From Massilia sp. KIM (GTDB taxonomy: Bacteria; Pseudomonadota; Gammaproteobacteria; Burkholderiales; Burkholderiaceae_D), in NCBI RefSeq assembly GCF_002007115.1, contig NZ_MVAD01000001.1, positions 2,790,001-2,854,000 of the forward strand: a stretch of DNA of 64,000 nt, in the 5' to 3' direction. Made by a program: the position numbers and the translations under genes. Within the stretch, counting starts at the first letter, position 1. Each line of letters opens with the position of its first letter. Positions 1-8,447 of the stretch are shown piece after piece. A model generated the notes under the pieces. The model did no database searches. It was not told where the DNA came from and saw only the letters and a program-made list of their open reading frames with translations.

Positions 1-2
1 TG

Positions 3-716
3 ATCCCGAACTGCGCCGCCACGCGTCACGCCCACTTCGTGCTGGACGGCTCGGGCCCGGCCTACATCGAACCGCCGGCGCTGTCGACCTGGCCGGAAGT
101 GCACTGGACCCCGGACACCGAGAAGTCCAAGCGCGTCGACCTGAACACCCTGACCCGCGAGGAAGTCGCGTCCTGGAAGCCGGGCCAGACCCTGCTCCTG
201 AACGGCAAGATGCTGACCGGCCGCGACGCCGCCCACAAGCGCATCCAGGACATGCTGGCCAAGGGCGAGCAGCTGCCGGTGGACTTCACCAACCGCGTGA
301 TCTACTACGTCGGCCCGGTCGATCCGGTGCGCGACGAAGTGGTGGGCCCGGCCGGCCCGACCACCGCGACCCGCATGGACAAGTTCACCGACATGATGCT
401 CGAGAAGACCGGCCTGATCGCGATGATCGGCAAGGCCGAGCGCGGCCCTGCTGCCATCGAGTCGATCCAGAAGCACCAGTCGGCCTACCTGATGGCGGTC
501 GGCGGCTCGGCCTACCTGGTGTCGAAGGCGATCAAGTCGGCCAAGGTAGTCGGCTTCCAGGACCTGGGCATGGAAGCGATCTACGAGTTCGAAGTCACCG
601 ACATGCCGGTGACCGTGGCCGTCGATTCGACCGGCACCTCGGTGCACATCACCGGTCCGAAGGAGTGGGCCGCCAAGATCGAGTCGCTGAAAGGCATCCC
701 GGTCACCACCGCCTGA
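3..716 (+). CDS. fumA: Class I fumarate hydratase, C-terminal part (5' end outside window)
   Basis: Iron-sulfur-dependent class I fumarase interconverting fumarate and malate in the TCA cycle. The frame is open from the first bases of the window, so only the last 237 codons are seen and the 4Fe-4S-binding alpha domain lies upstream. The visible part is the beta (C-terminal) domain, with the characteristic GPTTATRMD segment, the YYVGPVDPV segment before it and GGSAYLVSKAI further on. The family is oxygen-sensitive in its homodimeric form. It ends 66 bp before murI on the same strand. The seen portion is diagnostic of the class I family; the choice between fumA and fumB names is arbitrary. Confidence 0.88.
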   Translation: MPNCAATRHAHFVLDGSGPAYIEPPALSTWPEVHWTPDTEKSKRVDLNTLTREEVASWKPGQTLLLNGKMLTGRDAAHKRIQDMLAKGEQLPVDFTNRVIYYVGPVDPVRDEVVGPAGPTTATRMDKFTDMMLEKTGLIAMIGKAERGPAAIESIQKHQSAYLMAVGGSAYLVSKAIKSAKVVGFQDLGMEAIYEFEVTDMPVTVAVDSTGTSVHITGPKEWAAKIESLKGIPVTTA

Positions 717-782
717 CGCCAAGCGGACGGGCTCGCCCGAACGGGCCCGCCCGTCCGCGCCACGCATTCCTTCACGGCCGCC

Positions 783-1652
783 ATGACGCACCCTACTCCG
801 CCCAACGACGCCCCGGTCGGCATCTTCGACTCGGGCGTCGGCGGCCTCTCGGTGCTGCGCCACATCGGGGCGCAGTTGCCGCACGAACACCTGCTGTATT
901 TTGCCGATTCCGGCTTCGCCCCCTACGGCGACAAGCCGGAATCGGTCGTGGTCGAGCGCGTGCTGTCCATCGCGGCCTATCTCGCCACCCATGGCGTGAA
1001 GGCGCTGGTGGTCGCCTGTAACACCGCCACCGTAGCGGCGGTGCGCACCCTGCGCGCGCGCTATCCCGACATGCCCATCGTCGGCGTCGAGCCCGGCCTC
1101 AAGCCGGCCGCCGCTGCCACCCGCAACGGCAAGGTCGGCGTGCTGGCCACCGAGCGCACCCTGCGCGGCGCCAAGTTCCTCGACCTGCGCGACCAGATCC
1201 ACGAAGCCACCGGCGCCGAGTTCCTGCTCCAGCCCTGCGTGGGCCTGGCCGACCAGATCGAATTCGGCGAGCTCGATTCGCAGGAGACGGCAAGGATGCT
1301 GGAGCGCTTCATCCACCCCTTGCTCGAGGCCGGGGCCGATACCCTGGTGCTGGGCTGCACCCACTATCCGCTGGTGCAGGCCTCGATCGAGCGCGTGCTG
1401 GCGCAGGCCGGCAAGCCGGATGTCTGCCTGATCGACACCGGCGACGCGGTGGCGCGCCAGCTGGCGCGTTTGCTGGAAACGGGTGGCCTGCTGCGCGAGG
1501 GCGGCGGCGCGCCCGCCAGCCTCACCGGTTTCACCAGCGCCAGCAGCACCGCGCTGCGCGCGGCCTTCACCAGCCTGATCGGCGTCGATCCGCCAGTGCA
1601 CGAGGTCGAGATCGCATTCCCGGCCGGCTACGAGAAAAGCGCGCGCATTTAA
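783..1652 (+). CDS. murI: Glutamate racemase
   Basis: Cofactor-independent racemase making D-glutamate for peptidoglycan precursor synthesis in the cytoplasm. The 289-residue length is normal for the family. The N-terminal GIFDSGVGGLSV signature is present, and the two catalytic cysteines sit in VVACNTAT (Cys79) and GCTHYPL (Cys192). The ATG at 783 places MTHPTPPNDAPVGIFDSG just ahead of the conserved core, so no longer start is needed. It follows the fumarase gene closely and may be read with it. A tRNA-His with its own promoter begins about 75 bp downstream. Confidence 0.96.
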   Translation: MTHPTPPNDAPVGIFDSGVGGLSVLRHIGAQLPHEHLLYFADSGFAPYGDKPESVVVERVLSIAAYLATHGVKALVVACNTATVAAVRTLRARYPDMPIVGVEPGLKPAAAATRNGKVGVLATERTLRGAKFLDLRDQIHEATGAEFLLQPCVGLADQIEFGELDSQETARMLERFIHPLLEAGADTLVLGCTHYPLVQASIERVLAQAGKPDVCLIDTGDAVARQLARLLETGGLLREGGGAPASLTGFTSASSTALRAAFTSLIGVDPPVHEVEIAFPAGYEKSARI

Positions 1653-1654
1653 AT

Positions 1655-1683
1655 TTGCCAGTTTGCCGAGGAGTTTGTATAAT
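1655..1683 (+). promoter_or_regulatory. Sigma70 promoter of tRNA-His
   Basis: TTGCCA (1655-1660), a 17-bp spacer and TATAAT (1678-1683). This near-consensus arrangement lies 44 bp before the tRNA and starts 3 bp after the murI stop codon. It gives the tRNA its own strong promoter. Confidence 0.75.
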
Positions 1684-1726
1684 CTCGTTCTGTCTCGGCA
1701 ACAGCGAGACAAAGAAGCAAGTCAGT

Positions 1727-1803
1727 GGTGGCTGTAGCTCAGTTGGTAGAGTCCAGGATTGTGATTCCTGTTGTCGTGGGTTCGAGTCCCATCAGCCACC
1801 CCA
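1727..1803 (+). tRNA. tRNA-His (anticodon GTG)
   Basis: Cloverleaf with acceptor GTGGCTG (1728-1734) pairing with CAGCCAC (1793-1799), D-arm TAGCTCAGTTGGTAGAG, anticodon stem CAGGA/TCCTG around the loop TTGTGAT, and T-arm GGGTTCGAGTCCC. The extra G-1 (1727) opposite C73 (1800) is the identity mark of tRNA-His. CCA is encoded (1801-1803). Confidence 0.97.
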
Positions 1804-1818
1804 AGAATTCATCTGTAA

Positions 1819-1864
1819 AACAACGGGTTACTAGCGAAGTTGCTGTAACCCGTTGTTGTTTTTG
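1819..1864 (+). terminator. Rho-independent terminator after tRNA-His
   Basis: The inverted repeat CAACGGGTTA / TAACCCGTTG with a 15-nt loop is followed by TTGTTTTT. It lies 15 bp after the tRNA and matches the strand of the tRNA. Confidence 0.8.
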
Positions 1865-1954
1865 GAGATGCATTCCGTTTTGGAAGATCTGCTGATCCTA
1901 GTGAGAGTCGACGCATAGCCCATATGCTTCCCGGCTCCGCAGCTAATATTGCAA

Positions 1955-2389
1955 CTATTCTTCACCCCAAAGCGGTATTCCGGAGCCGAGCTGTTTTAGA
2001 TTCTGCTTTAGGTTCAGTTCGATCTCAAGGTTGGGGGCCATCTCCATGATCTGCCGATGGAAGGGGCTGCCCGGAGGTACAAGTGCCGCCTCCCTCACTA
2101 CTCGTTCTGTCACGCTGATATTGTTTTTGATAGTTTTTGCAAAGCGAACCATTCTACTCGGCGGTCTACCCACGATCGTAGTCTCTGTCGTCTGTATTAG
2201 TAGCTGTTTCACGACGTCTCGTGAAATTTGATCATCAGATTGAAAGTATCTTAGCATGACACCAACCGTGTCATACGGCACTTCTTTTTGCATTGCGAAC
2301 GCTGCAAGCATGCTGAAGCCCCGATCAGCACCCGGAAATGGGAGTGGCTTGGGTTTATAAGACGAGCGATTCCAGCGTGCGATCGCCAC
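1955..2389 (-). CDS. Hypothetical protein, possibly truncated
   Basis: Frame of 144 codons in AT-richer DNA beside tRNA-His. I recognise no family. The product is soluble, with no signal peptide or membrane segment. It has a charged central part (VVKQLLIQTTETTIVGRPPS, residues about 60-79) and an acidic C-terminus. The listed start is a GTG. An internal ATG at 2311 (MLAAFAMQKEV) is an alternative, and the weak start signals suggest that the N-terminus may have been lost. Base composition differs from the flanking housekeeping genes, which fits acquired DNA. There is no operon partner. Coding status is likely but not certain. Confidence 0.45.
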   Translation of the reverse strand: MAIARWNRSSYKPKPLPFPGADRGFSMLAAFAMQKEVPYDTVGVMLRYFQSDDQISRDVVKQLLIQTTETTIVGRPPSRMVRFAKTIKNNISVTERVVREAALVPPGSPFHRQIMEMAPNLEIELNLKQNLKQLGSGIPLWGEE

Positions 2390-2508
2390 TACTACGCACC
2401 CGCCGTATTCGGGACGCTCCAGCCAGATATCGGGTTCCGGCTGCCGGTCGAACGGTGCGGTTGTCTGAATTAGAGATTCATCGGGTATGTAGATTCGGAT
2501 TTGTGCCC

Positions 2509-2772
2509 CTAGTCGTCTGCTAACTCGTCGTTATGGCTTTTCGCTAACGGGGCAAGGTCGTGTTGCCGTTCGACTCGAATATGAAAACGGCCGCTTTCGT
2601 GGAGACTTAAATGAATCTCACCCGCGAAGCTACCTGATCTTACATACACTTCGCGCCCGTGGACCGCAATATTCCAGCAACTCGATTGTGCTCCGTACTT
2701 TGAGCCTACGATGAAGCTTAGATGCGTTTTCCCGCGGTGCCAACTTCTACTGAGAAGATGTTGAGGTGTCAT
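2509..2772 (-). CDS. Hypothetical protein fragment
   Basis: About 87 codons from the ATG at 2772 (MTPQHLLSRSWHRGKTH). A longer frame reaches a GTG at 2823. The product contains WNIAVHGREVYVRSGSFAG followed by HLSLHESGRFHIRVE, a beta-rich pattern that I associate with the N-terminal part of larger hypothetical proteins on accessory elements. The frame stops shortly after this region, so it may be the 5' remnant of a longer gene. There is no clear Shine-Dalgarno sequence and no neighbour in operon. The function is unknown. Confidence 0.4.
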   Translation of the reverse strand: MTPQHLLSRSWHRGKTHLSFIVGSKYGAQSSCWNIAVHGREVYVRSGSFAGEIHLSLHESGRFHIRVERQHDLAPLAKSHNDELADD

Positions 2773-3286
2773 GGGATCAGTTTCGCTTACTTTACTGAAA
2801 GGGCTGATGGGCAGTGTAATCACGTGCTTAATACTTCCGCAAACTTCGCAATAGTTGCCTTGGGGATATGCCAGGGGTACTTAGCGAGACTGGCAGGTAC
2901 CGCGCAGGGAAAACGCTTTTCTAATCACGGTGCGAAACTCGCCCTACCCCTTTATTCGCTTGAACGCTCGACGCGCTCCTTCTACCGCTTCCCTACTGAC
3001 ATGACTGTGCCCTTGGCTCCGCTGGTTCGGCACGTCATCGTCCACCTCTTTTAGGTAAGGCTCATCATCAGGTTTGCAGCGCGCCATAGAACACCAACTG
3101 AGTGCGTGCCGCCGGGCTCACGCGCGGTGCTCATCGCGCCAGCGACCCAATTTCGGACCTTGCCGCAGAGTTGCCGAAAAAGCGAATGATTGCGAATACT
3201 TTTCTACTTGGTCAAAGGACCACGGAGCGCGCTGTAACTGAGAGAACTGCAGCCTTAAGACACCTACCATTAATGCAAGTTACTGG
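2773..3286. other. Stretch without a supported gene
   Basis: AT-richer than the flanks, with only short frames that lack start signals and recognisable products. It probably holds decayed accessory DNA between two small minus-strand genes. I see no repeat, RNA gene or terminator in it. Confidence 0.4.
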
Positions 3287-3694
3287 TCAGAATAGCGGCT
3301 TGGCGGGTAAGCATTTCCCTGAGAAAGCCGGTTTACTAACGCTAGCGGAATGAAAGGAGATAACAGTCTCACCATCTAAACGTCGGATACTCAGATTCAC
3401 TAGCGAAACTCGCCCCCCCAAGGCCGTAGACGCGATTGCCGTTTTCCCAGTGTAATAATAGTTCTTTTCGTCGAACTTCGTCCTAACATCTCCAAGCTGA
3501 GTTTGGTACTTTGCCACCCGCTTATCCATATCGAGCTCAATAATCAGCGTTTCATGATCGGATTTAGGGTTCGTTGGCGAACCATCGATTGTTTGATATA
3601 AGCGATTCCACCCATTGCACAACAATGTTATTTGCTTTGCAAAACAAGCATTGCAGAAGATTGCCACAAAAAATCCAAATACGATATTTTTCAT
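3287..3694 (-). CDS. Small exported hypothetical protein
   Basis: 135 residues with a clear Sec signal peptide (MKNIVFGFFVAIFCNACFA, then KQITLLCNGW). The mature part is about 115 residues of mixed beta character with two cysteines. The start at 3694 is preferred over the upstream ATG at 3712 because AGAAGG lies 7 nt before it and the signal peptide begins cleanly there. I recognise no domain. The protein is expected in the periplasm or outside the cell. It lies in the AT-richer stretch after tRNA-His, with base use unlike the housekeeping genes. Confidence 0.6.
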   Translation of the reverse strand: MKNIVFGFFVAIFCNACFAKQITLLCNGWNRLYQTIDGSPTNPKSDHETLIIELDMDKRVAKYQTQLGDVRTKFDEKNYYYTGKTAIASTALGGRVSLVNLSIRRLDGETVISFHSASVSKPAFSGKCLPAKPLF

Positions 3695-4112
3695 AAATGT
3701 GCCTTCTTCCATTGCTAATCGCTCTGCCCATCAATCCATAGCAGTTATTCTCTGCGTCTGTTGCGATGAAACTTCCGTTCATCGGCATGGTACGAGGCCA
3801 GCTTTCATCGCTCAACATCGCGAAGCGGTCGCGTTACTACTGCTCGACCTCAGTAGTTTACAAGAAGTGCAGATTAATTTGCTGGTCTCTTCGTCCCACT
3901 TATTCCAGATTGAAAATAAATTTCGGCTGAACGTGCCGCCCCAGCTGCGTGTTCGTTATGCGCGCCATATTTGCACCTCACCGCACCAGATAGGTGCAGT
4001 GACGTCGTACAAATACGTCATCTATAAGATTGCGGTTGAGTATCACCTATTGCCTCCTTGCCAGCCAGGCATGGCATGCTATGCTAGCTTCATCGCCCCG
4101 CAGAGCACCGGC
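3695..4112. other. Intergenic stretch upstream of the first diguanylate cyclase
   Basis: The frame of the downstream cyclase stays open through most of this stretch, but the translated part shows no domain and base composition changes near 4070. No gene is supported. The promoter for the cyclase pair presumably lies near its right end, but I could not identify convincing -35/-10 boxes. Confidence 0.35.
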
Positions 4113-5696
4113 ATGCCTCCCCCCGACACCCACGACCCGCAGATTTCCCAGCTCGCCGCCAAGCGCAAGCCGGCCGCGCGACTGGCCGCCCTGGTCCTGC
4201 TGACCTTCTGCATGCTGCTGGCCGGCCTGCAGGTGGCCGACGCCTGGCGCGCGCGCGACAAGCGCCTGCACGCGGCGGCGGTGGCCAACTCGAACATGGT
4301 GCACGCCCTCGCCGCCCAGGGCGAAAGCGCGATCCGGATCACCGACACCGTGCTGGCAAGCGTGGTCGAGCAGGTCGAGCACGAAGGCTGGAGCGGAGAA
4401 GCCGGCGCGCGCCTGCAGAACCACCTGCGCAACATGGTGCGCGAAGTCGAGGAACTGCACGGCCTCCTGATCTACGACGCCGAAGGCAACTGGGTCCTGA
4501 ATTCGCTCGACAAGCCGATGAAGGGAAACAACGCCGACCGCGAATACTTCCGCTACCACCGCAGCCACCCGGACCGTGGCGCCCATGTCGGCCCACCGGT
4601 CCTGAGCCGCTCCACCGGCGCCTGGGTGCTGCCGATCTCGCGCCGCATCAACCACCCCGACGGCAGCTTCGCCGGCGTGGCGGTCGCCACCATCCAGATC
4701 GCCTACTTCGCCCGCCTCTACGATGCCTTCGACGTCGGCCGCGACGGCACCATCCTGCTGGCGCTGGACGACGGCACCCTGGCCTACCGCCGCCCCTTCA
4801 ACGAGAAGCTGATCGGCGAGACGATCGCCCCCGGCAGCGTCTACCAGACCTACAGGCAGGTCGGCGCGGTCGGCAGCGCCACCCTGCGCGGGCGCATGGA
4901 CGGGGTGCTGCGCCTGTACAGCTTCCGGCGCATGGGCGGCTATCCGCTGCTGGTGGTAGCGGGCGTGTCGCGCGACGAGGTGCTGGCCGAATGGCGCGCC
5001 TCGACCACGATCCTGGTCGGAGGCAGCGTGCTGGTGGTGCTGCTGCTGGCCGCGGTCGGGGTGAGGCTGGTGCGCCAGATCATGATCCGCGACAGCCTCG
5101 AACAGGAACTGATGAGCGCGCGCGAGCGGCTCCAGGAGCGCAACGAGATCCTGACCGAACTGGCCGAACGCGACGGGCTTACCGGCATCTCGAACCGCCG
5201 CCACTTCGAGGAAACCCTGCAGCTCGAGATCGGCCGCGCGGCGCGCACCGGCCGTCCGATCTCGCTGATCATCCTCGACGTCGACAACTTCAAGAAGTAC
5301 AACGACCGCTACGGCCACGTGGCCGGCGACGACTGCCTGCGCCGGGTGGCCGCCGCCCTGCCCGGCAGCCTGGCGCGGCCGAGCGACTTCCCGGCCCGCT
5401 ACGGCGGCGAAGAATTCGTGATCCTGCTGCCGGAGACCGGCGCCAGCGGCGCCGCTCACGTGGCCGAGAAAGTGCGCCTGGCGGTGATGGAATGCGAGCT
5501 GGCCCACGCCGACAACTGCCCCGGCGTGGTCACCGTCAGCCTGGGCGTGTTCACCACCCTGATCGACGCCGCCGCCCCGCCCTCGGGCGCGGCCCTGGTG
5601 GCCCAGGCCGACCAGTTGCTCTACCGCGCCAAGCAGCTCGGCCGCAACCGCGCCGTCAGCACCCTGGAGGACGAGCCCCTGGCGGCGCAGGCATGA
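4113..5696 (+). CDS. Membrane-bound diguanylate cyclase (CACHE-GGDEF)
   Basis: Predicted to make cyclic di-GMP from two GTP at the inner membrane. The order is a transmembrane segment (about residues 21-42), a periplasmic double-CACHE-like sensor with conserved NADREYFRYHR and TGAWVLPISRRI, a second transmembrane segment (about 299-320), then a GGDEF domain. The active site GGEEF is at 431-435, and an inhibitory I-site RPSD lies five residues before it, so product inhibition is expected. The open frame extends upstream to 3615. The ATG at 4113 is chosen because MPPPDTHDPQISQLAAKRKP aligns with the start of the neighbouring paralogue. 528 residues. The ligand is unknown. Confidence 0.9.
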   Translation: MPPPDTHDPQISQLAAKRKPAARLAALVLLTFCMLLAGLQVADAWRARDKRLHAAAVANSNMVHALAAQGESAIRITDTVLASVVEQVEHEGWSGEAGARLQNHLRNMVREVEELHGLLIYDAEGNWVLNSLDKPMKGNNADREYFRYHRSHPDRGAHVGPPVLSRSTGAWVLPISRRINHPDGSFAGVAVATIQIAYFARLYDAFDVGRDGTILLALDDGTLAYRRPFNEKLIGETIAPGSVYQTYRQVGAVGSATLRGRMDGVLRLYSFRRMGGYPLLVVAGVSRDEVLAEWRASTTILVGGSVLVVLLLAAVGVRLVRQIMIRDSLEQELMSARERLQERNEILTELAERDGLTGISNRRHFEETLQLEIGRAARTGRPISLIILDVDNFKKYNDRYGHVAGDDCLRRVAAALPGSLARPSDFPARYGGEEFVILLPETGASGAAHVAEKVRLAVMECELAHADNCPGVVTVSLGVFTTLIDAAAPPSGAALVAQADQLLYRAKQLGRNRAVSTLEDEPLAAQA

Positions 5697-5752
5697 GGCT
5701 GGACGCCGGGGGGAGTGGTATGCTGCCGGCTTCCGGCACTCCCCCCACCGAC

Positions 5753-7345
5753 ATGGCGCCATCCCCCCACCCCGATCCGCACATCTCGCGCCTGGCCGCC
5801 AAGAAGCGGCCGGCGGTGCGCTACGCGATCGCCTTCCTGGCCGTGTTCTGCGCGCTGCTGGTCGTGATCGCGGCCTGGGACGCCTGGAGCGCGCGGCGCG
5901 CGCGCTTGGCCGACACCGTGGCCTCGACCTCGAACGTGGCGCTGGCGCTGGCGGCCCAGGGCGAAAGCACGATCCGGGTGGTGGACACGGTGCTGGCCGG
6001 CCTGGTCGAGCGCATCGATCACGACGGGCTCGACCGCATCGACCTTGCGCGCCTCGAACGCCACCTGCGCGACACCGTGGCCGAGGTCAAGGAGCTGCAC
6101 GGCCTGTTCGTCTACGGCGCCGACGGCAGCTGGATCGCCACCTCGCTCGAGCGCCGGATGCAGCACAACAATTCGGACCGCGCATACTTCCACTACCACC
6201 GCACCCACAAGGACCGCAAGGTGCACGTCGGCCTGCCGGTGCGCAGCCGCTCCAGCGGGGTGTGGATCCTGCCGGTCTCGCGCCGCCTGGACAACCCGGA
6301 CGGCAGCTTCGCCGGCGTGGTGCTGGGCACCATCCGGGTCGACTATTTCTCCGAGCTGTACGAGCGCTTCGACACCGGCCGCTCCGGCACCATCGTCCTG
6401 CTGCACGACAGCGGCGTGCTGATCTACCGCCATCCCTTCAACCCCCTACAGGTCGGCAACGACGTCACCAAGGGACCGATCATGGAGATGTACCGCCGCC
6501 ACGGCCCGGTCGGCTCGGCCATGATGCGCTCCTACTTCGACAAGGTGGAGCGCCAGTACAGCTACCGCCATCTCGACGGCTTCCCGCTGATCGTCTCGAC
6601 CGCGCAGTCGAAGCAGGACATCCTGGCGCCCTGGTGGCAGTCGACGCTGACGCTGGGCGCCGTGATCGTGGTGGTGCTGGTGCTGCTGGTCGGCTTCGGC
6701 TCGCGCCTGGTGCGCCAGATCATGATCCGCGACCGGCTCGAGGAGGAGCTGACGAGCGCGCGCGCCGCGCTGCAGGAAGACAACCGGGAGCTGGCCAGGA
6801 TGGCCGACCACGACGGCATGACCGGCATCGCCAACCGGCGCCGCTTCGAGGAAGCGCTGGCGCAGGAGCGCAGCCGGGCGATGCGCACCGCGCAGCCGCT
6901 GTCGCTGGTGATGCTGGACGTGGACTTCTTCAAGAAATTCAACGACACCTATGGCCACGTGGCGGGCGACGACTGCCTGCGCCGGGTGGCGACCGCGATC
7001 GGCGACAGCCTGGCCCGGCCTTCGGACCTGGCGGCGCGCTACGGCGGCGAGGAATTCGTGGTCCTGCTGCCGGCCACGCATGCGCGCGGGGCGCAGCGGG
7101 TGGCGGAGCGGATCCGGGAAGCGGTGATGGCGGCGGCGATCCCGCATGCGGGCAATCCGGCGGGCATCGTCACCATCAGCGCCGGCGTGTCCAGCATGCG
7201 CTTCACGCCGGGCGAGGACGCCGATCCGACCTTGCTGGTGGAACGGGCGGATGCCTTGCTGTACCGGGCCAAGCAGGCCGGCAGGAACCAGGTCTGCGGC
7301 GAGGCGGAAGCGCAGCCGGCGCACGCCTCCTCCGCCGGCTCCTAG
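5753..7345 (+). CDS. Membrane-bound diguanylate cyclase (CACHE-GGDEF), paralogue of the upstream gene
   Basis: 530 residues, colinear over its whole length with the preceding gene: N-terminal membrane segment (about 20-42), CACHE-type periplasmic sensor (NSDRAYFHYHRTH, SSGVWILPVSRRL), a second membrane segment (about 300-322) and a GGDEF domain. GGEEF is at 431-435 with the I-site RPSD upstream. Both catalysis and feedback inhibition look intact. The start at 5753 gives MAPSPHPDPHISRLAAKK, matching the paralogue; the open frame runs further upstream only through the 3' part of that gene. The 56-bp gap suggests co-transcription. The sensors have diverged more than the catalytic halves, so the two may respond to different ligands. 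Confidence 0.9.
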   Translation: MAPSPHPDPHISRLAAKKRPAVRYAIAFLAVFCALLVVIAAWDAWSARRARLADTVASTSNVALALAAQGESTIRVVDTVLAGLVERIDHDGLDRIDLARLERHLRDTVAEVKELHGLFVYGADGSWIATSLERRMQHNNSDRAYFHYHRTHKDRKVHVGLPVRSRSSGVWILPVSRRLDNPDGSFAGVVLGTIRVDYFSELYERFDTGRSGTIVLLHDSGVLIYRHPFNPLQVGNDVTKGPIMEMYRRHGPVGSAMMRSYFDKVERQYSYRHLDGFPLIVSTAQSKQDILAPWWQSTLTLGAVIVVVLVLLVGFGSRLVRQIMIRDRLEEELTSARAALQEDNRELARMADHDGMTGIANRRRFEEALAQERSRAMRTAQPLSLVMLDVDFFKKFNDTYGHVAGDDCLRRVATAIGDSLARPSDLAARYGGEEFVVLLPATHARGAQRVAERIREAVMAAAIPHAGNPAGIVTISAGVSSMRFTPGEDADPTLLVERADALLYRAKQAGRNQVCGEAEAQPAHASSAGS

Positions 7346-7382
7346 AAGCCCGCCCCGGCGCCGGCCGGGGGCGAAGCGCGGA

Positions 7383-7784
7383 TCAATGACGGTAGGGATT
7401 GCGCGGCCTGTCGTCGAAGCGGTTCGGCACCCCATCCCCATCGCGGTCGCGACGCGCGGCCACCCGTTCGACGTGGCGCCAGCCGCCGCGGTCCAGCTGC
7501 CAGCCCTGGCGGTCGTGGCGCCATTCCGGACGCTGGTAGGCGTAGCCCGGGCGCACGCGCTCGAAGTGGCCGGCGACCCACACGTGGCGGCGGCCGTTCC
7601 AGTCCCAGTAGCCCGGCACCCAGTCGTAGCCGCGGCGCGCGGCCGGCACGGCTTCGCGCAGCGGCGCCGGCGGGGCCTTGTGCGCGATCACGACTTCGGC
7701 GCGGATCGCGGCGTCGGCCTGGGCGGGTGCGAAGGCGGCGGCGCCGATCAGGACGGCGGCGGTGGCGGCGAGTATGCTTTTCAT
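7383..7784 (-). CDS. WXXGXW-repeat exported protein
   Basis: 133 residues with a signal peptide ([18 protein letters not shown], cleavage near AQADA). The mature part carries the W-x-x-G-x-W type repeat ([20 protein letters not shown]), typical of small periplasmic or envelope proteins of beta- and gammaproteobacteria whose function is unknown. The C-terminus is very basic and Asp/Arg-rich ([17 protein letters not shown]) and resembles a calcium-binding thrombospondin-type-3-like motif. It is convergent with the second cyclase gene, with 37 bp between the stop codons. No operon partner is seen. Confidence 0.8.
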   Translation of the reverse strand: MKSILAATAAVLIGAAAFAPAQADAAIRAEVVIAHKAPPAPLREAVPAARRGYDWVPGYWDWNGRRHVWVAGHFERVRPGYAYQRPEWRHDRQGWQLDRGGWRHVERVAARRDRDGDGVPNRFDDRPRNPYRH

Positions 7785-7951
7785 GGTGCTCTCCTTGCGG
7801 TTGGTGTGAGACCACTATAGCCAGGCCCGGCCGGGCGATGGGCGAATGAAGGAAGTTATTACAGCCGATACACGAGGCCACAAACCTGTAACAGCAGGCC
7901 GGGAATGTAAATCGGTGTAAGGAGAGGCCGGACTGCCGGGTGATGCGCGGG

Positions 7952-7996
7952 GTGCTGCGGGAGGGCGTGCTACAGGAGGGTGTGCTGCGCGGAGAG
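7952..7996. repeat. Three tandem 15-bp imperfect repeats
   Basis: Units starting at 7952, 7967 and 7982 share GTGCTNCNGGAGGG. They lie just after the terminator hairpin of the TonB-C gene (in its direction of reading). No function is evident. Confidence 0.5.
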
Positions 7997-7997
7997 A

Positions 7998-8023
7998 CGC
8001 AGCCGGCCGGGAGGCCGGCTGCG
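7998..8023 (-). terminator. Hairpin after the TonB-C protein gene
   Basis: Perfect 11-bp stem CGCAGCCGGCC / GGCCGGCTGCG around GGGA. It sits 10 bp beyond the stop codon at 8033 on the minus strand. Only a weak T-rich tail (TCTCT) follows, so termination efficiency is uncertain. Confidence 0.55.
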
Positions 8024-8032
8024 CAGGGAAGA

Positions 8033-8377
8033 TTAGTCCAGCTTCCAGGCGTAGTCGACCTTGGTCCAGGTCTGGGCCGGCGCGCCGTCCTTGGTGCCCG
8101 GCTTGAACTTGCACGAGGTCAGGCCCTTGACCAGCGCCTTGTCCAGGTTCTTGAAGCCGCTCGACTTGTCGATCTTCGACTCGGCCACCGTACCGTCAGC
8201 ATTGACCAGGAACGACGCCGAGGTCGTGCCCTGCTCTTCGTTCATCAGCGAAGCCTTCGGGTATTCGATTGCGCACTTCTTCGGGTCGAACGAAGCCGGG
8301 ACTTCAGCGGCGAAGGAGGTGGCGCAGGCGCCGGTCAGGGCCAGGGCTGCGAACAGCTTGACGGTCAGGTTTTGCAT
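8033..8377 (-). CDS. Exported stand-alone TonB C-terminal domain protein
   Basis: 114 residues: a signal peptide (MQNLTVKLFAALALTGACATSFA) and then a short TonB-C-like fold with YPKASLMNEEQGTTSASFLV and the closing VDYAWKLD. In the TonB family this domain contacts outer-membrane receptors. Here the proline-rich spacer and the ExbBD-binding membrane helix are missing, so it cannot energise receptors by itself and is more likely a small periplasmic relative. It has a single-gene arrangement, with a hairpin terminator downstream and a 70-bp gap from the chemoreceptor gene. The role is unknown. Confidence 0.75.
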   Translation of the reverse strand: MQNLTVKLFAALALTGACATSFAAEVPASFDPKKCAIEYPKASLMNEEQGTTSASFLVNADGTVAESKIDKSSGFKNLDKALVKGLTSCKFKPGTKDGAPAQTWTKVDYAWKLD

Positions 8378-8447
8378 GGTTGATTCCCCAATTAGTTGAT
8401 ATGAAGTTTGCAGTCTCTCTGCATGCCGGCTGGTTCGCCGGCGGTTC

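Noticed and set aside
2722..3054. Plus-strand frame of 110 codons in the AT-richer stretch
   Set aside because: No ribosome site, no domain, and overlap with a better minus-strand candidate.
3615..4112. N-terminal extension of the first diguanylate cyclase
   Set aside because: The added residues show no domain, and the paralogue aligns from the ATG at 4113.
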